Shown here: positions 56,066-64,000 of the stretch, one piece after another
Position numbering within the stretch: position 1 is the stretch's first letter
Layout of the letters: each line of letters begins with the position of its first letter
NCBI RefSeq assembly: GCF_004965515.1
Contig: NZ_SSHH01000001.1
Location: 1,119,280 to 1,183,279 of the forward strand
Source: Alteraurantiacibacter aquimixticola
GTDB taxonomy: Bacteria > Pseudomonadota > Alphaproteobacteria > Sphingomonadales > Sphingomonadaceae
DNA: 64,000 bases
Reading direction: 5' to 3'
Made by a program: the position numbers and the translations under genes
The notes under the pieces: generated by a model
Seen by the model: only the letters and a program-made list of their open reading frames with translations
The model's database searches: none
What the model was told of the DNA's origin: nothing

Positions 56066-57571
56066 TCAGGTGCGGGGCACGCAGCTCCAGCTGTCCGGAT
56101 CATTGGCATCGCCTTCGCCTTCGAAGCGGGCGACATTGGGCCATGCACAATGCGGGCGGGTGATCGAGCCATCCAGCTTGGAGCCGATCAGCCGTTCGGG
56201 GGCGGTGCCGCTTTCCACCCAGTCATCCATGGCGGCGACATAATCGACCATGTCCGCGCCGGGGCCGCCCGCGCAATGGCCCACTCCGGGCAGGGTGAAA
56301 TAGCGGAACTGGCTGGCGGCGGCGGGATTCCCGCTCATGACCGCTTCGGCATATTCGTTCGATCCGACCGGGCTGGGACCGGGATCGCTCTCGCCATGCC
56401 ACAGCATCAGCCGTCCGCCATTGGCGAAGAACTCGCTGAGGTCGGCATTCTTCGCCTCATACATTTCCGCGAAGTCGCTACCACGCACGCCGAGGTAGTT
56501 GGCATCGTTGAAGTTGCCGAGCTTGACGCGGTTGTTCTCGCCGAAGAACAGCGGGAACAGGTTGGCGAGCCCGCCGCCGCCGGTGGGATCGTTGCCGGTC
56601 CCGTCAGTGCCGACGAAGAAGGCCCAGCCGGCCTCTCCACCCCTGCGCATCGGGTGCATCATCCAGCTGCCGTCCGAAGCGCGGCGGCCGTCATAGGCGG
56701 CCTGCATCGCGGTGACCTGGCCGCTGGAAAGGCAGGAGGCGTCCTTCGCGCCCTCGCATTGCAGGCTGGCAGGCTCCCAGCTGCAGGAGGCGGGATCGTT
56801 GACGATGCCATCCGCCAGCCCGTCCGCCGCGTCGCACAGCGCGAGGACGCTGGTCTGCACCAACTGCAGGTCTTCGGGAGTGAAACCGCCCGCACCGCCA
56901 TTGGCGGCAAAGGTCTGGTTGCGGAAGACGGCGCTGGTCTGCACCTGCAAGGTATAAACGGGCGCGCCGGCTATGATCGCGTCGTAATCGGTCGGGTATC
57001 GCTGCGCTTCCATCAGCGCCATGCGGCCACCGGTGGAGCAGCCCTGGAAATAGGCGCGCTGGTGCGCCTGCCCGTAATGTGCATTGGCGAGCGCCTTGCC
57101 CGCAACGGTCATTTCGTGGATCGCGCGGTGCGAGAAGTCGGTCGCGCTTTCGGGCCGCTCGGCCACCCAGCTATTGTTCCAGACGTCGGTGCCGGCATTG
57201 CCGCCATCGGTCTGCATCGTGGCATAGCCCTTGGAGAGGCCGTCCGATGCCGATTGCAGCGTGATATTGCCGGCCCAGCCGCCACCACCCAGGCCCAGCA
57301 GCTTGCCGTTCCAGGCCTCGGGCAGGCGATAAACCACGCCGATGGTGGAGCCTTCCGCCGGGCTCAGCGTGGCGGAGACTTCGCAGAAGGCAGGCAGCTC
57401 CTCGGTCGCTTCCACCCAGTTGGTGGAGGCCCCTTCCACGCCCAGCACCGACACGTCGATCGCGGCGCAATCCTCGGCGCCAGCCATCGCCACGGCGGGA
57501 GTGTCTTCGCTGGAATTGCAGGCCGCAAGTGCAAGCGCCGTCAGGCTGACGGCAGCAAGTTTCCTCATCAT
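56066..57571 (-). CDS. Tannase/feruloyl-esterase family lipoprotein
   Basis: A 501-residue alpha/beta-hydrolase with a lipoprotein signal (LAAVSLTALALAACN). The triad sits in the CS-D-HC arrangement of the tannase/feruloyl esterase family: FQGCSTGGRMA (C178-S179), LWHGESDPGPSP (D396) and LPGVGHCAGG (H432-C433), where the two cysteines normally form a disulphide. Cysteine-rich lid region about 246-280. It likely releases phenolic acids (gallic, ferulic type) outside the cell or in the periplasm. It faces away from the MoaF-like gene. Confidence 0.9.
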   Translation of the reverse strand: MMRKLAAVSLTALALAACNSSEDTPAVAMAGAEDCAAIDVSVLGVEGASTNWVEATEELPAFCEVSATLSPAEGSTIGVVYRLPEAWNGKLLGLGGGGWAGNITLQSASDGLSKGYATMQTDGGNAGTDVWNNSWVAERPESATDFSHRAIHEMTVAGKALANAHYGQAHQRAYFQGCSTGGRMALMEAQRYPTDYDAIIAGAPVYTLQVQTSAVFRNQTFAANGGAGGFTPEDLQLVQTSVLALCDAADGLADGIVNDPASCSWEPASLQCEGAKDASCLSSGQVTAMQAAYDGRRASDGSWMMHPMRRGGEAGWAFFVGTDGTGNDPTGGGGLANLFPLFFGENNRVKLGNFNDANYLGVRGSDFAEMYEAKNADLSEFFANGGRLMLWHGESDPGPSPVGSNEYAEAVMSGNPAAASQFRYFTLPGVGHCAGGPGADMVDYVAAMDDWVESGTAPERLIGSKLDGSITRPHCAWPNVARFEGEGDANDPDSWSCVPRT

Positions 57572-57673
57572 CTTCTCTCCCCAAAATGAGTTTCGGCGCG
57601 GACGCTAGCTTGAGGCATGGGGGCTGCCAACCGTCTTGTGGCGGCGCCCGGCGGCGGCAAGGCATGGGCTTAG

Positions 57674-57689
57674 ATTAAATTCACATTAA
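57674..57689. promoter_or_regulatory. AT-rich direct repeat in the divergent esterase/MoaF-like region
   Basis: ATTAA at 57674 and again at 57685, one helical turn apart, in TTAGATTAAATTCACATTAA within an otherwise GC-rich 200-bp divergent spacer. Possible regulator site or promoter element. Confidence 0.3.
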
Positions 57690-57772
57690 GTTGCCGCTTT
57701 GGCCCGCTCCCGCGCTGGACTGCGCAAGCCTGCGTGATAGGCTCCGCGCCAAACAATGGGAGAGGGGATTCC

Positions 57773-59563
57773 ATGCCAAGTGAAGCATATCCCGATTTGC
57801 CGCTATTCCGTATCGACTGGACTGCGATGACGGATGCGGACATCGGAGCCAGATTGAACGCCGTTGCTGCCGAGGGGCCGAAATGTGCCTCGCGCACCGA
57901 CCTGTCGCTGGCGGGCCAGACGATGCAGATCGTTTGCGACAAGGGGACGACGGGCGTTGATGGGCCTTCGCTGTCCTACCGCTTCAACACCGGCAACCGC
58001 CTGTCCTTGAGCGAGAATGCGGGCGGGGCAGTCGATGCGGGCTATGCGGCGCTCGAACTTGGCGACCTGACCTTCTTAGCCCACCTGCTGCCCGGATCGC
58101 TGCGCGGCTATGCCGTGGTGGTCGATAACCACACGCATTCGGCCACGGTCTTCGAGCTGTGGTTCGGCGGCTACAAGCGCAAGCGCGAAGTCATGCGCGA
58201 GGTCTATCAGGGCTATGTCCATGTCGATGGGCAGGCGCCGAGCGAGGTCCGCCACGAATTCAACAACCGGCTGGAAGGCGCAGGCTATTTCTGGCGCCAG
58301 GATACGGGCGCAGAGACGCTCGAATTCTACGATTCGATTGCCTACACGCACTGGGTCGAACTCAGCCGGATGGACCGCTCGCAAGGCTATTGCGCGCCTG
58401 CCGACTATATCGAGATCGGCCACGGAAAATACATCTACACCCGCACCGAATGCGAGTTTTCCGGCATGTTCACCGTCTATACGATGGACGTGAACGCGCT
58501 GAAGCAAGTCGGGCTGCGGCTGGGCTTCAACGCGGCGGACGAGCTGGAATTCTATGTCTTCCGCGGCACAGGCGAATGGCTGGGCCAGATCGCCAAGTTC
58601 GAGGATTTCGGCGTCACCGAGGGCGGGCCGATGCTGCCGCGTCCGGGGCCGGGCCAGACCGGCGAGGTGGATGCCACGGCGAAGGGTGCGCGGGCGGTCT
58701 ACCGCCCGATGGAAACCTACGCCACCATGACGAAGGCAGAGGTTGATGCGATCGTTCCCGACCATACGCGCGTCTTCGCCCAACGGGTCGGCGCGGGCAG
58801 CGGGGCGACCGGCATGGCCGCCAATGTCGGCACGCCCAGCGACAAGCTGGTCGGGAAGACGGCCACGATCCGCTATGACGGCGGACCGGTGATGGATTAC
58901 GAATTCACCAGCGTGGACGAACTGCGCTACCGCAAGGATGGCGGGGCCTGGACCAGCACGCGCTACCATGCATGGGAAGCCATCGACGACGTATTCCTGA
59001 TGGGCCACGTGCTGCACGGCGAGCCCAACCATGACGGCCATATCACCGTCCTCGATTTCGAGGAGGGCAAGGCCACTTGCTATAACGGCTACCTCAACAC
59101 GCCCTATATCGCCAATGAGGCGGGGTGCCGCCCGCTATTCGGGAAGCTGGAGGCTGAAGGCGTGCCCGATCCAGGCGTCAAACGGCACGAATTCACCGAG
59201 GACATGCTGGGCCGCTGCATCACCTACAGCTATTCGCCCGGCCTCACCTCGATGCACTTCTACTCCACGCCGAGCACGACCAGCTGGATCATCTTCACGC
59301 CGACCGGATCGGCCGGCCTGCAATGGGCGGGTTCCGGCGCGCAGATCAAGATCCGCGACGGGCTCTACTTCCTCTACTGGATCGAGGAGGCGTGTAACGG
59401 CACGCTGGGCACTATCCTGCTCAACCTGCGGACCATGCACGATATCGGCATCGGCTATCATTGCGGGACGGAGGGGCTGAGCATGAGCCCGGTCAGCGCG
59501 CTGCTGCGCCATGCCGGGCAGTTCGATCTCGATCGCTTCTATCAGCACCGGACAAGGAGTTGA
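57773..59563 (+). CDS. Double-length MoaF-like protein (two tandem MoaF modules)
   Basis: A 596-residue protein without signal peptide; start follows GGGAGAGGGG. It reads as two copies of a two-domain MoaF-like (calycin-type beta-barrel) unit. N-domains: SLSYRFNTGNRLSLSE...YAALELGDLTFLAHLL (about 65-135) and MDYEFTSVDELRYRKD...WEAIDDVFLMGHVL (about 374-440). C-domains: VRHEFNNRLEGAGYFW...DSIAYTHWVEL (159-200), YIEIGHGKYIYTRTEC; and VKRHEFTEDMLGRCIT...STPSTTSWIIF (469-508), QIKIRDGLYFLYWIEEAC. MoaF itself is about half this length and its biochemistry is poorly defined. Gene context with an esterase and an NTF2-like protein suggests aromatic-acid or small-molecule handling. Confidence 0.8.
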   Translation: MPSEAYPDLPLFRIDWTAMTDADIGARLNAVAAEGPKCASRTDLSLAGQTMQIVCDKGTTGVDGPSLSYRFNTGNRLSLSENAGGAVDAGYAALELGDLTFLAHLLPGSLRGYAVVVDNHTHSATVFELWFGGYKRKREVMREVYQGYVHVDGQAPSEVRHEFNNRLEGAGYFWRQDTGAETLEFYDSIAYTHWVELSRMDRSQGYCAPADYIEIGHGKYIYTRTECEFSGMFTVYTMDVNALKQVGLRLGFNAADELEFYVFRGTGEWLGQIAKFEDFGVTEGGPMLPRPGPGQTGEVDATAKGARAVYRPMETYATMTKAEVDAIVPDHTRVFAQRVGAGSGATGMAANVGTPSDKLVGKTATIRYDGGPVMDYEFTSVDELRYRKDGGAWTSTRYHAWEAIDDVFLMGHVLHGEPNHDGHITVLDFEEGKATCYNGYLNTPYIANEAGCRPLFGKLEAEGVPDPGVKRHEFTEDMLGRCITYSYSPGLTSMHFYSTPSTTSWIIFTPTGSAGLQWAGSGAQIKIRDGLYFLYWIEEACNGTLGTILLNLRTMHDIGIGYHCGTEGLSMSPVSALLRHAGQFDLDRFYQHRTRS

Positions 59564-59567
59564 GGAT

Positions 59568-60089
59568 ATGGGGGATAAGGCCATGAGCAAGACTATCGAC
59601 ACCACGCGCCGCTCCTTCCTCAAGGTCGGCGCACTGGTCGCGGCCCCGGCGGCGGCTATCGGCATTCCGGTCGCTGCGATGGCGGAGGATGGCAGCAAGG
59701 CCGCGCTCGCCCGCTTGCAGGATGAGCGCGCGATTGAAGCACTCAACCGTGACTTCCTGCGCGCCTTCAACCGGGGCGGGGCGAAGGACACGGCGAGCCT
59801 GTTCGCCGACCGCAAGGGCCCGGCCTTTGCGAAAGGCGTCAGCAAGCTGAGCCTCGACCTTGCCGAGGAGCCCAGGAGCTTCGCGATTGCCGAGGACGGC
59901 GCCACCGCCACGGCCCGCTACGATTGCACGGCGGAGATCGCGGACGAGCTCGCCGGAAAGGAAACCCTCGTCCAGATGGCACGCATGCAGGGGAACTCGG
60001 CCGGCAGCCAGTCGGCCCGCGTGACGCTGTCCGCGCAATACGCCAAGCGCGGCGAGGGCTGGCTGATCGCCAGCCTCGACCTCGCCTGA
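59568..60089 (+). CDS. Tat-exported NTF2/SnoaL-like protein
   Basis: A 173-residue protein with a twin-arginine signal (TTRRSFLKVGALVAAPAAAI). The mature part LQDERAIEALNRDFLRAFNR begins like a SnoaL/NTF2 fold (helix, then RAFNRGD-like turn) and ends KRGEGWLIASLDLA, the typical last strand. AAGGAG overlaps the end of the MoaF-like gene, so the two are coupled. Tat export implies a folded or cofactor-bearing product in the periplasm. Substrate unknown. Confidence 0.75.
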   Translation: MGDKAMSKTIDTTRRSFLKVGALVAAPAAAIGIPVAAMAEDGSKAALARLQDERAIEALNRDFLRAFNRGGAKDTASLFADRKGPAFAKGVSKLSLDLAEEPRSFAIAEDGATATARYDCTAEIADELAGKETLVQMARMQGNSAGSQSARVTLSAQYAKRGEGWLIASLDLA

Positions 60090-60115
60090 CACCAATTTCC
60101 GAGTGGAGAGGGGGG

Positions 60116-60143
60116 AAGGGCGGCCTCGCGGGGCCGCCCTTTT
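60116..60143. terminator. Bidirectional terminator between NTF2-like gene and mscS-like gene
   Basis: AAGGGCGGCC-TCGCGG-GGCCGCCCTT (60116-60141) followed by TT. A perfect 10-bp stem between convergent genes. Confidence 0.85.
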
Positions 60144-60145
60144 CG

Positions 60146-60997
60146 TTACTGCACCAGCGGCACAGGCTCCTTGAAGGTATGCGTGATATAGGGGAAGGGA
60201 ATCTCGATCCCCGCATCGTCCAGCGCCTGCTTGATCGTGAAAACGACCTCGCTCTTGGTCTCGCGCAGGTCGCGAGGGCGCGACTGAGTCCAGTAGCGGA
60301 CGAGGAAGTCGATCGAGCTGGAATTGAACTCCTGCGCGAAGACGTCCACGCCCCGGTCCACGAGGATAATGTCCAGCCCCTCCACCGCCTGCTGGATCGC
60401 GGCCTTGGCGGCGGGCAGGTCCGTATCATAGGCAACACCGACTACGATCTGGTCGCGCCGCACGTCCTGGTCGGTGAGGATCTTCACCTGGTTCTTGAAG
60501 ATCATCGAATTGGGCATGATCGTCAGCTCGTTGGAGAGGTGGCGCACATGCGTTTCGCGCAGGGTGATATGCTCAACCTTGCCCAGCACGCCCTCCACCT
60601 CGATCACGTCGCCGATATTCATCTTGTTGCGCAGCATGATCAGCACACCGGCGAGGAAGTTTTCGAAGATGTCCTGGAAGGCAAAGCCGATGGCTAGCGC
60701 GCCGATGCCGAGGCCGGCGATCAGTCCCGCAGGGGTGAAGCCGGGAATGGCGACAGCCGCCGCGATCAGCAGGCCGAAGATCCAGATCAGGACCCGCACC
60801 AGCGTGGCGGTGAGGTTTCGCAGATCCTCGCGCACATCGGTCTTCCCCGTGATGCGGTCGGCGATTTTCACTGCCGATTTGGCGACCAGCCAGGTGATGA
60901 TGAGCACGACCAGCGCGACAGCCAGGTTGGGCAGAATCGCTACCGCCCCCATCAGCATTCCATCGATCTGCTCGCGAATAGTGGCAACGAAATCCAA
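60146..60997 (-). CDS. Small-conductance mechanosensitive channel, MscS family
   Basis: A 283-residue protein with three N-terminal membrane segments; the pore helix IAGLGIGALAIGFAFQDIFENFLAGVLIM and the following RNKMNIGDVIEVEGVLGKVEHITLRETHVR are diagnostic. TTG start at 60997 preceded by AGGGGAAA. It opens under membrane tension to release solutes during osmotic downshock. A short MscS, without extra N-terminal domains. Confidence 0.93.
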   Translation of the reverse strand: MDFVATIREQIDGMLMGAVAILPNLAVALVVLIITWLVAKSAVKIADRITGKTDVREDLRNLTATLVRVLIWIFGLLIAAAVAIPGFTPAGLIAGLGIGALAIGFAFQDIFENFLAGVLIMLRNKMNIGDVIEVEGVLGKVEHITLRETHVRHLSNELTIMPNSMIFKNQVKILTDQDVRRDQIVVGVAYDTDLPAAKAAIQQAVEGLDIILVDRGVDVFAQEFNSSSIDFLVRYWTQSRPRDLRETKSEVVFTIKQALDDAGIEIPFPYITHTFKEPVPLVQ

Positions 60998-61092
60998 GGT
61001 AATTTCCCCTGTTGTGGTTATGCGTGCGGGATGGCCTCCATGCCCTTTCGCGCTTGCGAAAAACCGTTCTTTGGGCAATGGGCGCGACCATC

Positions 61093-62718
61093 ATGTTTGA
61101 CGACGCCCTGATCTCTGCCGCCCGAACTTCCAAGGCCTGGCCCTTCCAGGAGGCCATGAAACTCGTGAAGCGTTTCAATGGTTCCAAGACGGATGCCGAT
61201 GGCACTGTGGTGCCGGTACTGTTCGAGACGGGTTACGGCCCCTCCGGCCTGCCGCATATCGGCACGTTCCAGGAAGTGCTGCGCACAACTCTGGTCCGCA
61301 AGGCTTACGAGATCGTGGCGAGTGCGGACGGCACGCCCGCGCCCACGCGCCTGGTGGCTTTCAGCGACGACATGGACGGGCTGCGCAAGGTGCCCGACAA
61401 TGTGCCCAACAAGGAGATGCTGACGCGTCACCTTGGCATGCCGCTCAGCCGCATTCCCGATCCCTTCGGCTCGAATGACAGCTTTGCCGGGACCAACAAC
61501 CGACGCTTGCGCGAATTCCTCGACCGTTTCGGCTTCGATTACGAGTTCGTCTCTGCCAGCGAGCGCTATAATTCGGGCGGTTTCGACGATGCGCTGCGCC
61601 AGGTGCTGCGCAAGTATGACGATATCCAGGCGATCATGCTGCCGACCTTGCGCGAGGAGCGGCGCAAAACCTATTCGCCGGTCCTGCCGATCAGCGCCAG
61701 GAGCGGTATTGTGCTGCAGGTCCCGATCGAAGTCATCGATGCCGAGAACGGGATCGTCCGTTTCGAGGATGAGGGCGAGGTGGTCGAACAGTCGATCTTC
61801 GGCGGCCGGTCCAAGCTGCAATGGAAGGTCGACTGGGCCATGCGCTGGTATGCGCTGGGCGTAGATTACGAGATGTGCGGCAAGGACCTGACCGACAGCG
61901 TCACCCAGTCGGGCCGCATCGTGAAGGTGCTGGGCGGCCGCAAGCCGGAAGGCATGATCTACGAGCTGTTCCTCGACGCCAATGGGGAGAAGATATCCAA
62001 GTCCAAGGGCAACGGCCTCTCGATCGAGGAATGGCTGACCTATGGCAGCGAGGAGAGCCTCGGCCATTACCTCTTCGCCAATCCGAAGAGCGCCAAGCAG
62101 CTGCATATCGGCGTGATCCCGCGCGCGGTGGACGAATACTGGCAGTTCCGCGAACGCATTCCCGATCAGGAGTGGGACAAGCGGCTGGGCAATCCGGCGT
62201 GGAACCTGCTGCATGCCGCCGGCCATGACGAGGGGGCAGGGGATAGCCTGCCTGTCACCTACGGCCTGCTGCTGAACCTGGTCGGCGTGCTGGGTGCCGA
62301 TGCGACGCACAGCCAAGTGTGGTCGTACCTCGGCAACTACATTCAGGATGCCGATCCGGATGATCATCCGGACCTCTACCGGCTGGTGGAGAAGGCGCTC
62401 GCCTACAACCGCGATTTCGTCGCGCCGACGCTGAAGAAGCGCGCGCCGGAGCCGAATGAGGCAGCAGCCTTGCGCGAGCTCGACGCCTATCTCGCCTCGG
62501 TCCCCGCCGATACGTCGGGCGAGGACTTGCAGACCGAAGTCTACGAGATCGGCAAGAAGGAAGAGTATGGCTTCGAAAACCTGCGCGACTGGTTCCGCGC
62601 GCTCTACCAGACGCTGCTCGGCAGCGACCAGGGGCCGCGCATGGGCAGCTTCATCGCGCTTTACGGGATCGAGAACAGCCGCAAGCTGATCGCCGAGGCT
62701 TTGGCGAAAGCCGCCTGA
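61093..62718 (+). CDS. lysS: Lysyl-tRNA synthetase, class I
   Basis: A 541-residue archaeal-type LysRS. GPSGLPHIGTFQEVLR carries the HIGH motif and GEKISKSKGNGLSIEEW the KMSKS motif (about 300). SDDMDGLRKVPDN and CGKDLTDSV are typical of the class I enzyme, which alphaproteobacteria use instead of class II. ATG 61093 gives the family start FDDALISAARTSKAWPF; ATG 61078 would add five residues. Confidence 0.95.
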   Translation: MFDDALISAARTSKAWPFQEAMKLVKRFNGSKTDADGTVVPVLFETGYGPSGLPHIGTFQEVLRTTLVRKAYEIVASADGTPAPTRLVAFSDDMDGLRKVPDNVPNKEMLTRHLGMPLSRIPDPFGSNDSFAGTNNRRLREFLDRFGFDYEFVSASERYNSGGFDDALRQVLRKYDDIQAIMLPTLREERRKTYSPVLPISARSGIVLQVPIEVIDAENGIVRFEDEGEVVEQSIFGGRSKLQWKVDWAMRWYALGVDYEMCGKDLTDSVTQSGRIVKVLGGRKPEGMIYELFLDANGEKISKSKGNGLSIEEWLTYGSEESLGHYLFANPKSAKQLHIGVIPRAVDEYWQFRERIPDQEWDKRLGNPAWNLLHAAGHDEGAGDSLPVTYGLLLNLVGVLGADATHSQVWSYLGNYIQDADPDDHPDLYRLVEKALAYNRDFVAPTLKKRAPEPNEAAALRELDAYLASVPADTSGEDLQTEVYEIGKKEEYGFENLRDWFRALYQTLLGSDQGPRMGSFIALYGIENSRKLIAEALAKAA

Positions 62719-62722
62719 ACTT

Positions 62723-62836
62723 CGTCATTGCGGGCGAAGCGAAGCAATCCAGTCCCTAGCTTGGCCATACGGGGCGACCGTCGGAACTGGATTGCCGCGT
62801 CGCCCCGAAACGAGTTCGGGCCTCCTCGCAATGACG
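62723..62836. repeat. REP-like palindromic element (copy 3, inverted orientation)
   Basis: Left CGTCATTGCGGGCGAAGCGA, AGCAATCCAG; right CTGGATTGCCGCGTCGCCCC, GGGCCTCCTCGCAATGACG. The order of arms is reversed relative to the copies at 11352 and 46866. Lies between convergent lysS and the dioxygenase gene. Confidence 0.88.
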
Positions 62837-62857
62837 GGCGGAGGCTCTAGACTGCGC

Positions 62858-63535
62858 TCAGTTCCACTTCTGCGCGCGGTACCACTTGGTGAAGATGTAT
62901 TTGACGCCTTTCACGACCGGCCGCCCGGCATGGATCGTGTGCGGGTTGGGCAGCCCATCCTTGTCGGCATTGTTCCAAAGCAGCAGCGCACCGGGCTTGG
63001 GCTCGATCGACATCTCCAGGTCGGTGAAATCGGTTGTGCCGCCTTCCTCCACATCGTTGAGGAAGGCCATGGCGGTGTAGGCGCGCTGCCCGCCGCGGCC
63101 CATTTCGAAATCCCAATAGCTGGTATTGGGGTGGAACCAGTCATGATGCGGCTTGAATTCCTGCCCCGGCAGGTAGCGCTGCCCCTGGATCGTCTCACCC
63201 CATTCGGGATAGACCCCCATCAGGTCGTTCAGCCGGCGGTTGAGCTTCCTGATGAAAGGATCGGTCGGATCGACATCGCCCGAATAGGAGGTGCGATAAC
63301 CTTCCGAATAGTCGATGTCGAAGACGGTGGAGGGCTTCGCCACGTCGTCGATCATCGCGATCAGCCGATCACATTCCTCGGGCTTGATGAAGTCTGCAAC
63401 GGCATAGATCTCCGCCTTGTCGGTCGGTACCTGCCACACGGCTGGATTGGCCGCCAGCCGCTCGCGCACCTCGGCGCCCACGCGGCGCAGGCGCGGCTGG
63501 TCCTTCAGGAATTCGGGCTTCGTCTTCACTGCCAT
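62858..63535 (-). CDS. 2-oxoglutarate/Fe(II) dioxygenase, prolyl-4-hydroxylase-like
   Basis: A 225-residue double-stranded beta-helix enzyme. Iron ligands H130 and D132 (FKPHHDWFHP) and H202 (IHAGRPVVKGVKY), with K212 for 2-oxoglutarate. Conserved TAMAFLNDVEEGGTTDF, then PGALLLWNNAD. Hydroxylates a protein proline or other residue; bacterial examples include EF-Tu prolyl hydroxylases. ATG 63535; an in-frame ATG at 63547 is also possible. Confidence 0.9.
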   Translation of the reverse strand: MAVKTKPEFLKDQPRLRRVGAEVRERLAANPAVWQVPTDKAEIYAVADFIKPEECDRLIAMIDDVAKPSTVFDIDYSEGYRTSYSGDVDPTDPFIRKLNRRLNDLMGVYPEWGETIQGQRYLPGQEFKPHHDWFHPNTSYWDFEMGRGGQRAYTAMAFLNDVEEGGTTDFTDLEMSIEPKPGALLLWNNADKDGLPNPHTIHAGRPVVKGVKYIFTKWYRAQKWN

Positions 63536-63575
63536 GCGGCCCTGCATATGCGGGGCGGCGGAGTATAGGCAATGC

Positions 63576-63607
63576 AAAACCCCCGCCCTCTTGCGAAGGC
63601 GGGGGTT
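63576..63607 (-). terminator. Terminator downstream of the RcnB-family gene
   Basis: On the minus strand AACCCCCGCC pairs with GGCGGGGGTT and is followed by TTTT. Lies 43 bases beyond the RcnB stop codon. Confidence 0.8.
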
Positions 63608-63649
63608 CCAGTTGCCGGCCACTCTTCCGGCATCTGGCTGGAAGGGCGG

Positions 63650-64000
63650 TTACCAGAAGAAGTCGTAGACCACGTCGACCACTTCGCCGGTATAGATGTC
63701 CACCAGCAGCACGTCGTCGTAATAGCGCACCCAGCGATAGGGGCCGTAGACGTCGGGCAGGCGGTACTGCCAGGGATCGTTGATCCAGTAGCGGCTGCCG
63801 AAGAACAGGCTATCGACGTAGAAGCCGATGCTCAGGCGGCGATAGCTGTAGTTCCGGTAGGGAGCGTAGTAGCGGCCCAGGCGGTAGTGGCTGCGATTGG
63901 AATAGCGGTAGCGATTCCAGTTGTAGCGGTTGTTGTCGCGCCAGCGGCGGTCCCACCGGCGATAGTCCCGGCGGCCATCGCGATACCCGTCGCGATAGGA
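63650..64000 (-). CDS. RcnB-family protein, 3' part (start outside window)
   Basis: The last 116 codons are visible. A Tyr/Arg/Asn-rich stretch (DYRRWDRRWRDNNRYNWNRY) is followed by the RcnB-like C-terminus PDVYGPYRWVRYYDDVLLVD, IYTGEVVDVVYDFFW. RcnB in E. coli is a periplasmic protein affecting Ni/Co export; sphingomonads carry several arginine-rich homologues of unknown role. Reads leftward and stops with TAA at 63650. Confidence 0.8.
   Translation of the reverse strand, partial: SYRDGYRDGRRDYRRWDRRWRDNNRYNWNRYRYSNRSHYRLGRYYAPYRNYSYRRLSIGFYVDSLFFGSRYWINDPWQYRLPDVYGPYRWVRYYDDVLLVDIYTGEVVDVVYDFFW

Noticed and set aside
59568-60089. Equating the NTF2-like protein with sphingomonad lignin gamma-formaldehyde lyases (LsdE/LdpA type)
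   Set aside because: Only the general fold class is shared as far as I can see, and this protein carries a Tat signal whereas those enzymes act on imported substrates.

Overview
The window is chromosomal DNA from a high-GC alphaproteobacterium, most likely of the order Sphingomonadales and probably Erythrobacteraceae (Erythrobacter/Qipengyuania/Altererythrobacter-like). The placement rests on gene content and order: a small aa3-oxidase subunit IV gene ahead of a three-gene proton-translocating transhydrogenase, an F1-only atpHAGDC operon with a short epsilon subunit, rpmF-plsX-fabH-ihfA-merR, class I lysyl-tRNA synthetase, CobT, a CpaF ATPase and RcnB/entericidin-type small proteins. The species cannot be named from this alone. 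I found no rRNA, tRNA, CRISPR array, integrase or transposase.

Layout. 1-5 kb: the 5' part of an NtrC-type response regulator with a changed GAFTGA loop, then coxIV-like/pntAA/(inserted secreted protein)/pntAB/pntB. 5-11 kb: a racemase-like protein without catalytic cysteines, dgt, a TIP30-like reductase, a BASS-type transporter, an ABA4-like membrane protein, a DUF938 methyltransferase, an entericidin-like lipoprotein and a DMT exporter. 11-25 kb: an envelope region with an orphan cpaF, two glycan genes plus a flippase, a GT2 enzyme, three large GT39-like membrane proteins, two tandem DMT paralogues, an HNH protein and an acyltransferase-3 remnant coupled to an SGNH hydrolase. 25-31 kb: the atp operon with a DUF4259 gene between atpG and atpD. 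31-40 kb: a trypsin-like protease, an AraC-MGMT fusion, a secreted gluzincin/TPR protein, priA, a DUF4197 protein, cobT and an FkbM methyltransferase.

40-53 kb: a DUF2939 gene split by an exact-length 20-bp tandem duplication, cysS, a D-2-hydroxyacid dehydrogenase, a ThDP enzyme (acetolactate-synthase-like) with an aldehyde dehydrogenase, an S24/LexA-like repressor divergent from two small unknown genes, an MBL hydrolase, MAPEG, and the rpmF-plsX-fabH-ihfA-merR block. 53-64 kb: a SixA-like phosphatase, a DinG/XPD-type helicase, a tannase/feruloyl-esterase-like lipoprotein divergent from a double-length MoaF-like protein and a Tat-exported NTF2-like protein, MscS, lysS, a prolyl-4-hydroxylase-like dioxygenase and the 3' end of an RcnB-family gene.

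How it fits together. Most of the window is core metabolism (NAD(P)H balance, ATP synthesis, fatty-acid initiation, tRNA charging, replication restart) with an envelope-glycan island in the middle. The parts least explained by known systems are the esterase / double-MoaF / NTF2 cassette (56.0-60.1 kb), the compact repressor module at 47-48 kb, the two unrelated genes sitting inside the pnt and atp operons, and the palindromic repeats found between convergent genes.
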